Positions 35,492 to 49,700 of a stretch of DNA of 64,000 nucleotides are shown here, in pieces. The DNA comes from Atopsyche davidsoni (taxonomy: Eukaryota; Arthropoda; Insecta; Trichoptera; Hydrobiosidae), in the NCBI GenBank assembly GCA_022113835.1, contig JAILWY010000001.1, forward strand, positions 6,758,001 to 6,822,000, read 5' to 3'. Both the position numbers and the translations under genes were made by a program. How positions within the stretch are numbered: the stretch's first letter is position 1; each line of letters opens with the position of its first letter. Under the pieces are notes generated by a model. The model did no database searches and had not been told where the DNA came from. It saw only the letters and a list, made by a program, of their open reading frames with translations.

Positions 35492-38400
35492 CCTAATTTA
35501 TGAAATAGGATATATATTGTGAATAACTAAAATTGATTATAAAATATTTTTCATTTATTGGTATTATCGTAAAGCCAAACCTATATATATATATTATTAA
35601 ATTAATATTGTTGCTATTTTATAATTTCAATCACTTCTCTTCATTAAATAATTCTCAGAAGAATATTTTACTATCATTAAACAATATCAATGAATTAAAA
35701 AAAAAAAAATTTCATCATGCATTTTCTTATCCATGTAGTTTATTTGTTCATACTTAAAATAAAAATAATATTTTTTTCTTTATATCAAATATTATTTTGT
35801 AGGTTTTAATTTGGTCTGTTTTTAATGACTTTTAAGCAAATGTATACTTATTTTAATTTCATTAATGGAAAATGAATTGAGCAAGCTATCTTTATTCTCT
35901 AACTCGGCCTAATGAAAACGTTATTGCTCTATAAATTCTACTATCTTATCACACGCCCACCATTACTGATAAGTGTTTGATAGATAGAAGAAAATCGAAT
36001 AGAATCTTCGGAGAAACTTGATAATTAATGGTTCTTACTTTATTTAATTAACATTAAAGATATTACTTTTCCTAAATAAAACCAAAATAATTTATTTGTA
36101 CGTCAGTTTCATATGAGATGAATTGATATACATTTTTAATGGATATCAAAATAATTTTTTGTCCAGTTTGCTTATAAACGAAACGGCGTATTCAAAAGCA
36201 TAAAACATTCAGCAAACAAAATCATATCTATTCTCCTATCTCTTCCAAAACAAATTTGCAAGTTTTTACTGCCAGAAACTCCGCTTACACCATTTATATG
36301 TCCAATTAAAACGCCAAAATAGAGAAGAGAGCAGAACAATACGCTCAATTATTCACTTGGGAAAAAGAAAGATCCGTTGCGCAAATCCGAGATACCCTCT
36401 AATAAGCTCGTGCACGGGCTATCCCATTAGCATATGAGCGCATACTAGCCCCATACAATATTCACACCGAGCGGGGATAATAAACCTTATAAATATTGTG
36501 TAATTTCCAGTCGTAGTGAAGGCCGGCAACCCCTTGGAGGCCGTCTGAAGGTTTAAGTCCGGCGCATTCTTCTGCGCTCTCAAAGGTGAGGCCAAAACCT
36601 TGTTTTAAGGAAATTTGTATTTTCAGCAAACTTTTCGCCAACGTTAATGCTAAGAGCTATTTTTTTACAGTGGGCATTTTTTTGTCTGGGAATTTAATTT
36701 TTTTCTAAAAATATCCAAATATTTTTAGTTTGCTAACCTGATTGCGAGATTTGAAAATATTTTATAGATATTGAATTCGAAGACTATTCGACATTAACAA
36801 ACTAGAAAACAAAGTTACTAATAAACTATAATAACGTAACCATCATAATATATTTTTGCCTAAAAAATATACAATGAAAATGAAATAATGAGTATTAACA
36901 GGCATTCTATTGATATTTAACTAAAATACATTTTAAATTATAAAAAATTCTTTTAATTTTTTTTCTTTCAACTTTACCTCCATATCTTGCGATAATCTAA
37001 GATCATTGCATTTCTATCGTCTACCGATGAGTACCAGTGCAAATATGAATTAAGTATAGTCAATACTTTTAAGGGATTTATTTCGTGTACATCATTAAAA
37101 AACTTGAAGCTATACAAAATATAATTTATTCAACATTTGTCTCGTACTTTCTGTGTTACCATAAAAAAAATTATATGAGTACACACAATTTTGGTATGAA
37201 AATTATTATAATTAATTTTTTAATGCAAAGTCTTTTATTTTTCTACTATGCTACTGTTCTTGTGTCTTTTTGGTATATGAAGCTTGAGGCAATTGAATTT
37301 CTTACTAATAAAACATACATGCGCTTATATAAGAGATAGGTTTATATAAATTGACTTGGAAACACAGCTTGATAAAATATTTTTTATCACTGTAAATCAA
37401 AACATAAGAGGGCAGCATACGATCAGAGAAAGTTTATAAGGAGCACGTGTATGATTCTTTATCCATTTTTTCGAGTTTGCAGAAATGCGACGTTGTTTTT
37501 GGGGCATTTTTCATTCCCACTGGCGACACTGGCGCACGTCGCAGATCGAGCCTCCTCGATAAGGCGCTAATGCGCGGCTGGCGGCACGTCCGGGGCCTAA
37601 TCGCCGGCCGCCTCGCGCTGCCCGCGACTTCCCCGTAAATCTCTGGATGCACCGATGCGGCCCTGTATCCTGCAAACTAAATATTCATCTAAACTTATGC
37701 ATTGTGCTCTATATAACATTAATTAATTATAAAATAATATGCACGAGAATCTGTTAGGTGTCATGGGTTGACCGCGTCACAAATGAGAATCTTGCACTGA
37801 ATGCGCAAAGTACGAAAACTACGATATACAAATTTTAACTTTGAAGCAACGATATTTTAAAAACCATTTTGATTTTTAATACATCAGTTATCTAGTATAT
37901 TTGAATAAATGTCAAAAGATTGAAAAAACACTGTTAAAACAGCACTAGAAGATTAATTTTGGTATGAATCTTTCCAAATTGGTGATTATATGCTCCTAGT
38001 ATGAATATGCATATCTGTCGTCTTACTACATTCGAAATTGGAAACACGTCACGTAAAATAGCTCCGAATTAATATTCACACAATGGCAGTGTTATCACTT
38101 AAGCAAATCGCTTTACACATGTTACCAGAACAGTAGAACTTGAATCCTTCCTCGAGAGCTTTCTTCAAATGTAAGCGAGCAAAGCGCCTGTTAATTACGG
38201 GCGAGCGACTCCGCCAGATGGCGCTCTCGGCTCTTCCGGTCCTCGTAGTTCCGGCACAAACAATGGCACGCGCCGGAACGTATGCCATTCAATAGAGCCT
38301 TCGAGACACACTTTCGGCAAGTTTCGAAAATCTCGCGCAACAGAAACATTATCTTAGATTTAGTTGAATGTCTCGACTAGTGTGATTCATTGTGCTTGGT

Positions 38401-41061
38401 CAAGAGTTATTGTACATTATGTATATGATTCTATTTATTTTGAGACGGTCTAAATTATAAAATATATTAATTATTGATCATACTTCATTATCAGAGATAA
38501 ATTATTACGTGACTATAATCGGTCATGAAAACGCATCTGCACAATAAAAATCTAGTTGAAAATCGTAATATACTAAACCAATTTTAATAAATTATTTTTT
38601 GCTTAAGTTAGTTATAAAAGCGGCATAAATAAATTTATTAAAACGCAAAAATCTATGTACAAAAAAAAAACAAATATGCCGGCAATCTTATCAATTTCCA
38701 CGCTATAAAATATTCCTTATCGTCCATCGCATGGAAACTCGTAAACTCTATCATAATAAATATCAATTCCACCTTTTTCAAGACCACGTCCGTGTAAAAT
38801 GCGTACAGTGTATAAAGCTCCGACGTTTCCGGACTTTCCACCTAATTCAGGCGTTCGGGAACACCAAGTGGGAAGTAATTCACGCGTATGGAGGAAGCCG
38901 GCGTGGCGGGAGCCTTCGCGGCGATAAGTATCGTGAATAAACGAGGAAATTATGTAAAAGAGAGATTTCACACCGGCCCTAGATGAAAACCTCCAATTTG
39001 ATATTCCAGATAAACAGAATCGAACGTCCGTTATTAAGGAGGTACTGCACTTTATTCCGTGCGAAGCCTACAGGCGGAGACGATTTACCGTACGTGAGTT
39101 GGAATAAGCGAGGCTGATAATCTACTCTACCTTATCAAACTAATGTACTCAAAATTAAAAATACACATTTGCTGATGTATATAAAAATATAAAAACAATT
39201 ATAAAAATAAATTTTAGACAACCTACCACATATTTCTCCGTCCGACATTATTTTTGTTGTCTCTTTTTTACATTATTTACTACTATTGTTTTTACTTTGG
39301 TTTTCACTTCAATAACTTTAACGCCTTACGTATTTTAATATTTAAGAATAAAATTAAAGTTTTAGAATATAATAAATCTGAAACATAAAATAATATGAAA
39401 TAAATGGCCATAAAAATGCACGTTTTATAATTCTGTGGCATTTCAATATCGTCAAACAAGGGAACTAAAACTATTAATATGGCAAAACGCTGTACACACG
39501 CATTTCCACGTTCAGTTTTGTAGTTTATTTTGTTCGTATAAATACATTTTTATGATTGATTATACTCTATTATTAAAATAAACAATCCTAAAATAATTTT
39601 ACTTTATATTCAATTTAAATTTTGTGTGTAACGAAATGAATTCCGCACATTTATAAACAGAATTATCATAAAGCATAAACAACACAACATATCGATTCGG
39701 TTAAAGACTGCTTATTTTAATTTAAAAACGTTTAAGTCTCTTTTAAATCTTCAATATCGGAAGACTTGTACGTCTGATTGTTTTCTGTCGTTTTTGTCTT
39801 TTTGCGACAAAGACTCGACAAGAATTTAAGTCACTTTGTGAAAAGATTTTCCACCGTCTTTATCGAAAAATGAACGAGAGTAATTGAAAATTTATTTGCA
39901 AGAGTAAAGAAGTTATTACAGTCGCAAATGAAAGAAGACAGGTAAATACGGAGTATCGAGAAATATTGCAATTTCGTTTTTCGATTTTTTTTTCTTTGAC
40001 ATCTTAGTATGCATTCAGGTATATTAGAAAGATTCATTTTTTTTCTTCTTAATAATTACAAATTTACCGTTATAACCTGTTACATGAAAAGTTAATTTAA
40101 TTCATGCTGTGTTTCTTAAATAAATTGGTCACTAGAATCGTTCTGAATGAAATTTTGGTACATATACATACACATTGATCGAAAACCTAAAGCTACCATA
40201 CTTGATGTTATTTAAACGCAGCTTTAGATATGGCAATGAAAGTTTATTAGTTTTATTTATTGACATTAAGTATCAATACATGCGCTAGTTTTAAGCAAAG
40301 TCATTCACATACAGAAACAGTTTTTCAAAAAATAATAAAATGAGCTCATTGCAAATGTAACTACAGATTTAAACGTTTTGATCCTTTTGCGTACTCATAT
40401 GTATACATACCTTAACTAACGGTAGCTTAATTTGTCGTCTTTTATTTTTTTATGACATGTATTTTTGGACTTTATTTTTCTACACTTGTATAAGTAAAGT
40501 TTTTTCAACAATAGTTTTATAAAAATAAAATGTTAATAATGAAATTCATTTTATGAAATTCAATACAAAACTCACAAAGTAAGTTTGTCGGTGGCTCGTT
40601 ATGTCGCTGTTGTCTTTCTCGCACGTAATGTACATTGAACAAAAACAATTCAGTGGGCAAAATGACCGCTCGGACGCTCTCGCAATCAACAATAACCCGC
40701 AAAAACACTTAATAACTCACTCAAGTACAAAACAAAAAGGCGATTCGGCCAATTGATTCCGGGCGAGACAAACATATAAACGCAGCACGCCGAACCACCC
40801 CTACCCGGCCGAGGGCCGGAGTGGTGGATCTGACACACCGAGTGCCAAAAGGTTTATCCCCTGTAATACCATAAAGAGCTTCACATTCATCTCATTACCA
40901 AAATATTCGCTTCGTATTTAAACTGCTACCCAACTAGTTTGTCGAAAGTAGAACCTAAAGTTAAAAATTATAGTTATAATAAATAAAATATTAATATGAT
41001 AATAATTATTTTATCGATCTTATTCTCTTATAAAATGGTGAAGTTTTAAACAGACGCTGAT
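35492..41061. other. AT-rich spacer with GC-rich islands
   Basis: Islands lie at about 36280-36590, 37480-37660, 38130-38340, 38690-39115 and 40600-40870. All frames over them are under 90 codons, in several directions, with no domain. The island at 37480-37660 is dense in CG and has several TAAT words of the kind bound by homeodomain proteins; this is suggestive at most. Confidence 0.6.
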
Positions 41062-41542
41062 CAGTGGCTCTCAAACTCTTTTGGCTCACGGACCCCATAG
41101 TCAATACTTGCCTATGGACCTCCTTTCATAGTCAAAACTTACCTACGGACCCCCTTTCATAGTCAAAACTTGCCTACGGACCCTAGGTGAAAAACTACAT
41201 AAAATCATATCAAAGACTAGTTGGTGCAGGTATCGACTCTATTGTGTTCCTGTATTAACCTACCTGACTCACCGCAATGCCTGTTATTACTTGTATTTTA
41301 TGCACCTGTCTATATTTATATTATACTTAGGACGTAAAAATCGCTAATAATGTATTCAGCGTTAATTATTTTAATTTCCATATTAATAAAAATGTGTCAA
41401 TTTTTTTTTATTTTATATTAAACCCTGGGCCGACCCCCTGACGTTGTTTAGAGACCCCCAAATCGATTTTAATTTTCTAAGGACCCCCTGAATGATCCCA
41501 GCGACCCCCCGAGGTCCGTAGGGACCACTTTGAGAAGCACTG
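41062..41542. mobile_element. hAT-type miniature element
   Basis: Terminal inverted repeats CAGTGGCTCTCAAACT at the left and, reversed, CAGTGCTTCTCAAAGT at the right fit the CAGTG..TCTCAAA ends common to non-autonomous hAT elements in animals. The inner ends repeat the phrase ACGGACCCC. It is 481 bp long with no coding capacity, so it would need a transposase from elsewhere. The 8-bp flanks (ACGCTGAT and GTTTAGAT) agree only at the last three positions, so no clear target duplication survives. Near the left end about three 31-bp tandem units (ATAGTCAAAACTTGCC type) lie at about 41099-41185. Confidence 0.85.
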
Positions 41543-44500
41543 GTTTAGATTAAATGTAACCTGATATCTCCTTCTGAGTTCAAGTTTTGAATTAACAATA
41601 AAAAATTATACAAAAATAAAAAATGATTTCATAAAAACAGTTGACTAATCACTGCCCGCGTCTACAATTCTCTTCATCCACTCCGGCTTTATCACGTGAG
41701 GGTGATTTTTCGCTTCTCGTGACGACGGGGGGCCTCGCCTCTGGAGTCCCCCGAGGGCTGAATTAGATTCCACTCACATACGGGCGGGGGCGCCGCGCTG
41801 ACCGGCTCCGGACCATCCATTATGGAAACTCGCCCGAGAAATACATTTTTAACCCCTCGGAATGTTTACATGTGTCTTTTGTCAGTCGAGAGTTTATGAA
41901 TGAGGCAGGAGTGTATGAGTCTTATTCGCCTTGTTTTCTTATAAATATTATATACAAATGCAATTTCAACACAGAAAATGTATTTAAATTAGCGTGGCTG
42001 TATTTTTATCTATAGACTTTTATTTTTGGAAATATTTTACATCGTTTAAAAATGATCAATTTCATGAGGTTACTGCACATCAAATATAAATTAATATATA
42101 ACCATCAGGTTGAAAATGCATGATTTTTTTTAATTTATAAAACTAATTAAATATCTCAAAATATTTAAACGAGGAAAAATTATGTTTTTCTTTTAAGTCA
42201 TGAAAAATAAGTTTTTTCGAAAAAATAAAACCTCGCCTTTAATATAATTTAAGTTTTTAAAATAAATATTTTTAGAAGTCCACCTCGTCTTCCCGTTACA
42301 TTCGTATTTTTGGGGTATGATTCATAATTATTATAATTGTTTTTTTTACCCTTTTTATACTTGCCGTGAACAATAAATATTTATTATTGTATACTCAACT
42401 TAAATCCATAAAACTTTCATTCCACTTGCAAGTCGTCAAAGTCACTTATTGACAATGTTTAAAATTTTATTTTTATTTACAACATTTAGGGTTCATACTG
42501 TAAATATTAAACATCGGTGCAATATATTAATTTTAATTATAATAAAAATTGGTTTTATAACTGATAAAATTGTATTTACTCTACATAAATGTATTATCGG
42601 CATCTAGTCGATAACCCAACAATCATTTTAGGAAAGTAAAGTAATAAGCTGTTCAAATTGCCTTAATACTTGATATATTTTACATGAGATGATTGAGACA
42701 TTTTTGGTCTAGAATAAATGCAAATTTATATATCCAACTATAATGGTAAAGATGTCATTTCTAAAACAAGTACAATTTAATCACGTCTACCAATCAATTT
42801 TATAAATCTTTACATAAAATTTTCATTAGTTTTATTAACATAATATATATTTTTGATACCAATAAAGTTTTTGCTGTCCGGACTGAAAGCTAAACATTTA
42901 AATTATACATTTAAGTTTTATAAAATATGTATCACAGCGCAGTAACCATATTTTTCGACACAAAACCTGTATTTTTCCATCATCTTCCAACAGGAAATTC
43001 TTTCGTGAATGGACTGTTCAAAAGTAATATTTCTCTTAGCAGACCATCACAATATTCCAATCTAATTCTGCAACAAAAGACTACGCGGGCCGAACATAAC
43101 ATCTCCTTTCTCTCCACAAAGCAGCTTTGCAAAAAGCACTCAAGTTAATAATATTTTTATCCTCTCTAATCGCGAGCGGCGAAATAGCCGCAGAACATGT
43201 CTTTCGCGCGGACCATACATGGGGTACAGTGGGAGGTGCAGCATTTTCAAACCATACAAACCCTTTAGATCTTTGTGATAATTTTATATGAATGGTTAAA
43301 AACTGATTTAATCGAGTACTTTAAAAATTTTCGAATAGCGTGCTCGCCTGGACACAAGTCGTTTTATGTCTTTGAAAATCGGAGAATTTCTCCTTTAATA
43401 GAATTAAACCCATAAAACCAATTATATATTGGAATGCTCATTTTTTCTAATTCTAAATAAATTTTTCATTATCTCTCTCGACATCTACTTCATCAATCTG
43501 CATTTTAAATCTCACCGAGCTTAAGTATTATAGATTTGCACATCGGCCATCAAACTCGACAACTGATCAGTTGACATAACACAATCAATCCAGTATTTAC
43601 AAACATGCCACAGTAGATACGCACATCGGTTAGTGTGTTTTTTTTGTACAAAACGGCATATGAACTATAATGATTCTAATACTATTCAATGCACATTTGC
43701 TAGCTGGTATGAAGTTTTGGGCAATGCAAGCCATATTTCTGGGTTTACAAATATATTTTCATCTATGTGATTTTTAACAAGAACTGAATTGTTGCTTTGA
43801 GATGCCAAATATATCCATATAAATAGTTATCTCGCAATCTGTTATTATTCGAATATACAACTATTATTGTCCTTGGATTTCAAAAATAAATTATTAATAG
43901 TCTATCAATCTCAGTGATTTCAAATAATGCGGTAATTATTGACCACTTTTTCCAGTATTACCATAATCAAAATGTAGCTCACATTCTAATTCGATTATTT
44001 TTCGCTCGAACAAAATTGTCTTACGATAGCGAGGTATAAGACTATTCAAAAGTATTGCATTGTATTACAAATGAATTAAGCACGAATCACGTCAACACCG
44101 AAAACACAAAGCGCAAGACTTCTCCCCGATCCGACACGTCATCCATCGCGGTGGCATTAATCAAAACCCAAAACACAAAGGCGGGCTGCGTATCAAATAA
44201 AAAACAAATCAGGCCCACAAAAACAAACCGGCGACACAATACGCGGCTTGCCCCGAGGAAGCATAAATCAGTCTTTCAGTCGATGAAATAAAAATTACTG
44301 TGAATAACAATAAAAGAAATAGTGAGCCAGCACAATGCATCCGGCGGAAGTGCCGCTCTGAACTTCAACGCCCGCCGGCGCACGCAACCCCGCGGACAAA
44401 GCTTCCAATTAACTCGCTCGAGACTCGCCGCTTTCGTGAAGTCATTTCGCCTAAATCGACTTTAATTTGTAGACATAATGACGACTGATACCTCAAACGG

Positions 44501-44989
44501 CAACCATCGACAAAGTGATACTTTTGTCTGCGCTAAGCAATTTAAGTTTTTATGTACCAATGCTAAGCTTTATTTTTTAATGTCTGTTTAGTTTCTTTGT
44601 TGAAATATCTTTCAACCGTGCTCACAATTTTCATTCTCAAAACAGATGTATGCAAATTACTTTAATAATAAGTAATGCATGTGACACTTGTTCTGTGAAT
44701 ACTGATGGAAAATTAGTAGAAGGCTCGCAGCGGTGGGGGTGCATTTTTGTTTATTTTCAACAACTTTAGTTTTGTTTCGGTATTGTCAGTGATCTCCCAT
44801 ACTAATAAGCTAATCCCATGAATAATTCATGGTCACTAGCAAACTTTAACGCGCAAACTTGGTCATTTAATAACGTACAATCTTAAAACTTGCCGTATTT
44901 ATACTTAAACAAGCTGCAAACTTGGGCTAAGAGGAGATCACATACATTAAACCACTCTGGCCAACTATCCGAATTTGTTATTCATTATA
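41543..44989. other. AT-rich spacer with GC-rich islands
   Basis: Islands lie at about 41680-41860, 43165-43245 and 44080-44490. The last, about 400 bases of medium GC, has two successive plus-strand frames (78 and 62 codons) with no domain recognised. No gene is called. Confidence 0.6.
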
Positions 44990-45345
44990 GTGAGCCATCG
45001 GAGAGGCAGCGGGCGGGCTGTTTAACATTCATAGCGCGCCTGCGCGGCTGCACCGTCTGTGCCACCCCCAAAGCGCGCCGTCCCCTTCCCTCCCCGGGCT
45101 TCTCTTTCACTCCTCGCGAAAGACCACCTCCGCTCGGAGAGACACCGGGAGAATTGCTTTAACGAAGTAAACGCAACCCTTAAAAGCGCATTTCTCATCA
45201 GTCGCTGGCCGTTCGCCGCCGAGAACGGTCGTGTGGATGGCGTCGCGGCGCCCACTAGCGTCTGGCCCGCCCGTTGCACGATCGCGTAACTTTGAACGAA
45301 CTTTACGAAAGTTGCGAGCTTCAAATGAACGGTCAGTCGAGCTCG
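44990..45345. promoter_or_regulatory. Large GC-rich island, candidate promoter region
   Basis: This is the longest strongly CG-rich block outside the LTR element. Frames of 76-100 codons overlap on both strands, as expected for GC-rich DNA without stops, and none has a domain. An initiator-like TCAGTCG lies near 45330. It sits about 1.3 kb upstream of the candidate exon at 46610, so it could be a promoter for that gene. No TATA box or clear DPE is seen. The call rests on composition and position. Confidence 0.3.
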
Positions 45346-46559
45346 GTATGCAATGCAACTCGCAATGTTTTAAGATGATTTGGAATAATATCCCAGACTA
45401 TTGATGCACTTTCAAGGTAGACAAATAACAAAATTTTGTAATATAGCTTCAGTGAAGACTTTTTAAATATAACTAACCCTAAATAAAAAAATACATATCA
45501 TAAATAAAATACACCGTGCAACTAAATTTCTAATCACAGATAATAAATGTCATCAGCTCAAAAATAGCGTTTATTTATAATTTAATACGGTAATATATAA
45601 TTACATCATCATTGTTTTTTTTTTTTTTTATAGTTGGAAATAATTATGCGTAATAGTTAGTTCACATTTAACTTTCTGTTTTTGCGACTGATTAAAAAGC
45701 TGTTGGCAAAGCGACGGCTCTCGGAGGGGCTCCCCGCGCCGCCGCCGGCACGCGAGCCTCATCGCTCGCCGCCCGCGCTCATGCTAATTATTGCTCCTAA
45801 CGCCAAACACATCATCGCGTGAAGCCTATTAAACTGTACTACACCAGACACAGCCAAACACAAAAAATTCAATAATTCCACAGAATTTAAATTTTTTAAA
45901 TTAAAAAATCATTAAAAAATTCATATTATTCAATTTGATTTACCACACTCTTAATTTCCATAACTTTATATTCTGCAAAAAATAAAATATCTCACGAGCT
46001 ATTTTACATATGAAATTAAATAATTTTTAAACTCATTGGTGCCTAAATTCAACAAATTCATACATACAATATCTCTTAATGTTTTAATTAAAAATATTGA
46101 TTAAAACAAGCATTTTATTTGTAATGTCTAACCATTTTAAAAAGCACAAAAATCACACCATTTTAATGAGTTTTCTATCTAAATCATAAATATTATTTAT
46201 TAACACTAAAAATAAATATTAAATTTCCAGTCAATAATTTTAATCGTATCAAATTGTAAAATTAATACCCATCTCGCAACAAACAATGTATTATACAGAG
46301 TCACAAAAATAATAATTATTATTTACAAGGTGTGTTTATTTAAGCTTAAAAAAAATAATTTTAAATTATGAATGCATTTTAAACGCCCTTTTCAAATCAC
46401 CTGAAAAATAAATAATATGAAAAATTGACACATAAGACGGTAGTGTACGAATTGAATAAATATTTTTTTTTTTTTTTAAGAAAGCTAGCTGGATTTAAAC
46501 ACAACTCAGAAATAAGAACTTTAAATAAATATTTCAGTCCAAGATATTCCATTCCAGTT
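45346..46559. other. AT-rich spacer with one GC island
   Basis: A compact GC island lies at about 45700-45830 (CGCCGCCGGCACGCG words). The rest is AT-rich with no frame of note. If the exon at 46610 is real, this lies just upstream of it or within its 5' untranslated region. Confidence 0.55.
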
Positions 46560-46609
46560 GCGATAGAAAGTTCGAAGACCCAGCATGACCGGTCGGAGTG
46601 AGTGAGTCG

Positions 46610-46731
46610 ATGGAGCCGCTCCCGACGGCGCCGGGCGCGGAGGGCCCCGCCAGCGGCTCTCTGGGCCGCAGGGCGCCCCGAGCCCTCGCCCCCCGCAACC
46701 ACATCGTCTACACGGACCAGAAGGGCAGGAA
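46610..46731 (+). CDS. Candidate first coding exon, product not recognised
   Basis: An ATG at 46610 opens 40 full codons plus two bases, ending in a consensus splice donor (GGAA|GTGAGT at 46732). An in-frame TGA at 46586 lies upstream, so 46610 is the first start in this frame. Counted by hand, about 39 of 41 codons end in G or C, against about 29 with G or C in first and 26 in second position. This three-base periodicity points to real coding in this frame over the other frames. The N-terminal part is rich in Pro, Ala and Gly; the C-terminal end RNHIVYTDQKGRK has ordinary protein character. I do not recognise the family. Without splicing the frame stops at 46733. Matching downstream exons were not found in the window, so the intron would exceed 17 kb. 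A GC-rich regulatory island read as coding is the main alternative. Confidence 0.45.
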
Positions 46732-46739
46732 GTGAGTCC

Positions 46740-49700
46740 AAGACACCCCACCATGCACACACCGAGCCTTTTCAGTATCACACACCATCACGCAGCGCCG
46801 CATAAAATATTGGGCCTACCTTACAGACAAATTTTACCGCATATTTTTTGATTGGCACAATCCTGTTTTTTTGTTTTTTTTATCAACTGTATATCAAGTC
46901 ATACATTTAAGCGCAGTCGTCGATATAATTAGACTTGCTAAAGATGGCGTAAACACTTCTATTTTAACGTACGTAGGTTTTTTCAGTATAACATACGCGA
47001 TGGTCAGTAGAGAGCAATTCAGTATGATACAGCACATTTGGTTTGCTTCTGTAAGAAAAACTTGCAATCGTCACCGTTACAAACAATATCTAAAAATACT
47101 TCAGTAAAACCATGAACATTAGGTAGAATTTGTGAAAACTGTTATTCCTTATTTTCTTGTTAATTTAATAACAACGAGCACAAATGAATTAAACGGCCAC
47201 AAGGTGTTTACACACTGTCTTCGATTTTGAATAATGATCAGACAAATCCAGCACTTAAGCCCAAAAACGTAAATTAAACTATATGAACAATTAATAAAAT
47301 TTAAAACATGTCTATTATTATAATAAAAATTTTATTCAGGTTATATTGTAATGCTGCATGCAGAAGATTCCAGCATAAAAGACATTATTTCGGCTTGAGG
47401 CTCCCGCCGTCTCCGGGACTGCACGTGAAGGTGTTGTGATGTTTTATTTATTCGGCCAAGAGATTTGCGATCAAAATAATAAACCCTGCAAAACGTTGAA
47501 AACGGTTCTGACTTGAAACAATCATTCAAAATATTATTTAGCTTTGCGTTTCTCATTCAAATTTATGAAAAGCTTGAGATATCTTAGATATTAATTTTAA
47601 GTATTAAAAACGACCATTGAAACTATATTTTTGTCACAATATTCTAGGGTTAGTCAAATATTTCAGTTTTTATGAAATATATTCAAGAATTTTAATTTAA
47701 TAAAAAATGAGCAGTTCAAAAATAAAAAATAAATTGTATGAAATATATGTGAATTCAATTAAAACCTATAGTGTGTTTTCCTGAAAAAAAGAGTCCAAAT
47801 GAATTAAGATTCAATAATTATATCTTAATACTGTTGTATGGTTAAATAATTATTAAAAGCGTAAAAAGACATCAATAATATTTACTTTAGTATATTTTAT
47901 GTGTTTAATTAATTTATTTTTTTAGTTAGTTCACAGTGGTATATATTAATTTTCTGTTATAGTATCAATATAGCAGTAACTGCATATTTTTTATCGTCAA
48001 TCATAGGCTTGAAAACTGGAATCACATCTGGAAAAACTGAAAACTGAACCGATTAATAAAGTATCCAATGACATTATAAAGTGCAGACGGCCGAGGCGAG
48101 GGAGGCCGTGGCGGCAAATTACACTTTACCTCATAAAAAAAAAAAAGAAATGCCAATTCTGACGGCAAGGAAATATTCATGAAGCGCTGCGGTCAACGGG
48201 AAACGTGAAAAGCCTGGGTAGAAATTTGCAACTTGCTAAAAACACTATTCGGTCTCGTGACGAACATGTTAGGAATATAAGTATGTAAATTTATTATTTT
48301 CCCAGTATATACAAAATATTTTTCAAATACATTTTTATAAAGGGCAAATTCAAAGAAAATAATTGCATATGATAAATTTTAAATATCTAAAACCCCTGCA
48401 AAATGCATGCAATGTAATATATGTATAACAAGAAGAACCAAACTTAATTCAAAATAAATTAGTTTTATATCAGAATCGTTATTTTAAATTATTTGTTTCA
48501 TTATATGTAAACTTTAGTTATATAGTTATATAGATTAGTTTAGTTATATAGAAGTTATATAGATTAAACCCTTCACAAGATTCGTCGCAATAAAAATAAG
48601 CAGTGATTCCAGCACACCTCGCGAAGGCTGTGCGCCCCGGGCCGCGATGGCACCATCCTGCTAAGCGGCCGCGCACGTGCCAACTTGTCTGACTGTTCGT
48701 TCATGATAGAGCCGCAGAATCTCACCGGATGAGGAGTGACTTCTCGGCGACGTCCCTCTCACGCGCCGCGACGCCTCCAGCACTATTGTCACAACTGCAC
48801 GCTCCTGACAATAGGATTTTGTGCCACTTGGAGTTTTGTGCAGCTCGGGGCTCGTGCCTCTCGGGGGCTGGTGCCACCCTCCATGTGCCACTTTCCCGCT
48901 TGCATGAGAATCATTCCCCGTTATGAGGGAGCGTGCCATTAAAGCACCCTGGGCTGTAATCATTGCCACGTTAAACTTTTGCCTTTGATTGAGTTCGAGC
49001 ATTTTATGCAGCGCGACTGGCGTTTATGTTCTTTTTTCATACCACTGAGGTGATTGAAACCATAAATTTGGTTAAATCGTTTAATAAGTTTTTTTTTTAA
49101 TTTAGATTAACCGATTGTCGACACAACTTATATCCCAAGAACATCTAGAATACAAAACATGCGATCAAAGCATAATGAAGTGTTTTTTACAGCAACTAGA
49201 AACATATGCTATTGAATGGTAAATATGAATTATCTATACTAATTCTAAATTATCTTCAAAAACTAACATTTTGTTTTAATATACAAAGGGTTTCTTCAGA
49301 TATTTTATGGCAATATAAATCTCCAAAATGCCTTAAATTTTATTATGTTTTTAAATACATTTTTTTTATGTTCTAAAATGTAAGCATATTTTTTGGTGAT
49401 TAATAATTAAGTATAATGTATTTCGTGATGAAAACTAAATTATTAGAAATTTGTGTTATTTTTGAAAAACAAAGGCCATATAATAAAGTATTGAAAAACC
49501 ATATTTCATTAAATAACGATAATTTGATATAATTTATCAAAATATTTATAGAAATCTACAGTCAGATCCGTGAAGCGGTCCATATTGATTCACAATATCG
49601 TGAAAATATTTAGATATATTCTTAATGTACGGTTTTTTTTAAACTGCATGGGTAGAAAATGCACTGTCTGTAAAATAATGTTGTAATAAAAATCTCGTTA

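Noticed and set aside
41054..41550. 8-bp target duplication for the hAT element
   Set aside because: ACGCTGAT and GTTTAGAT share only three positions, which is not enough to claim a duplication.
45022..45358. Several 76-100 codon frames on both strands
   Set aside because: They overlap one another in opposite directions in a GC-rich island, which is expected without coding.
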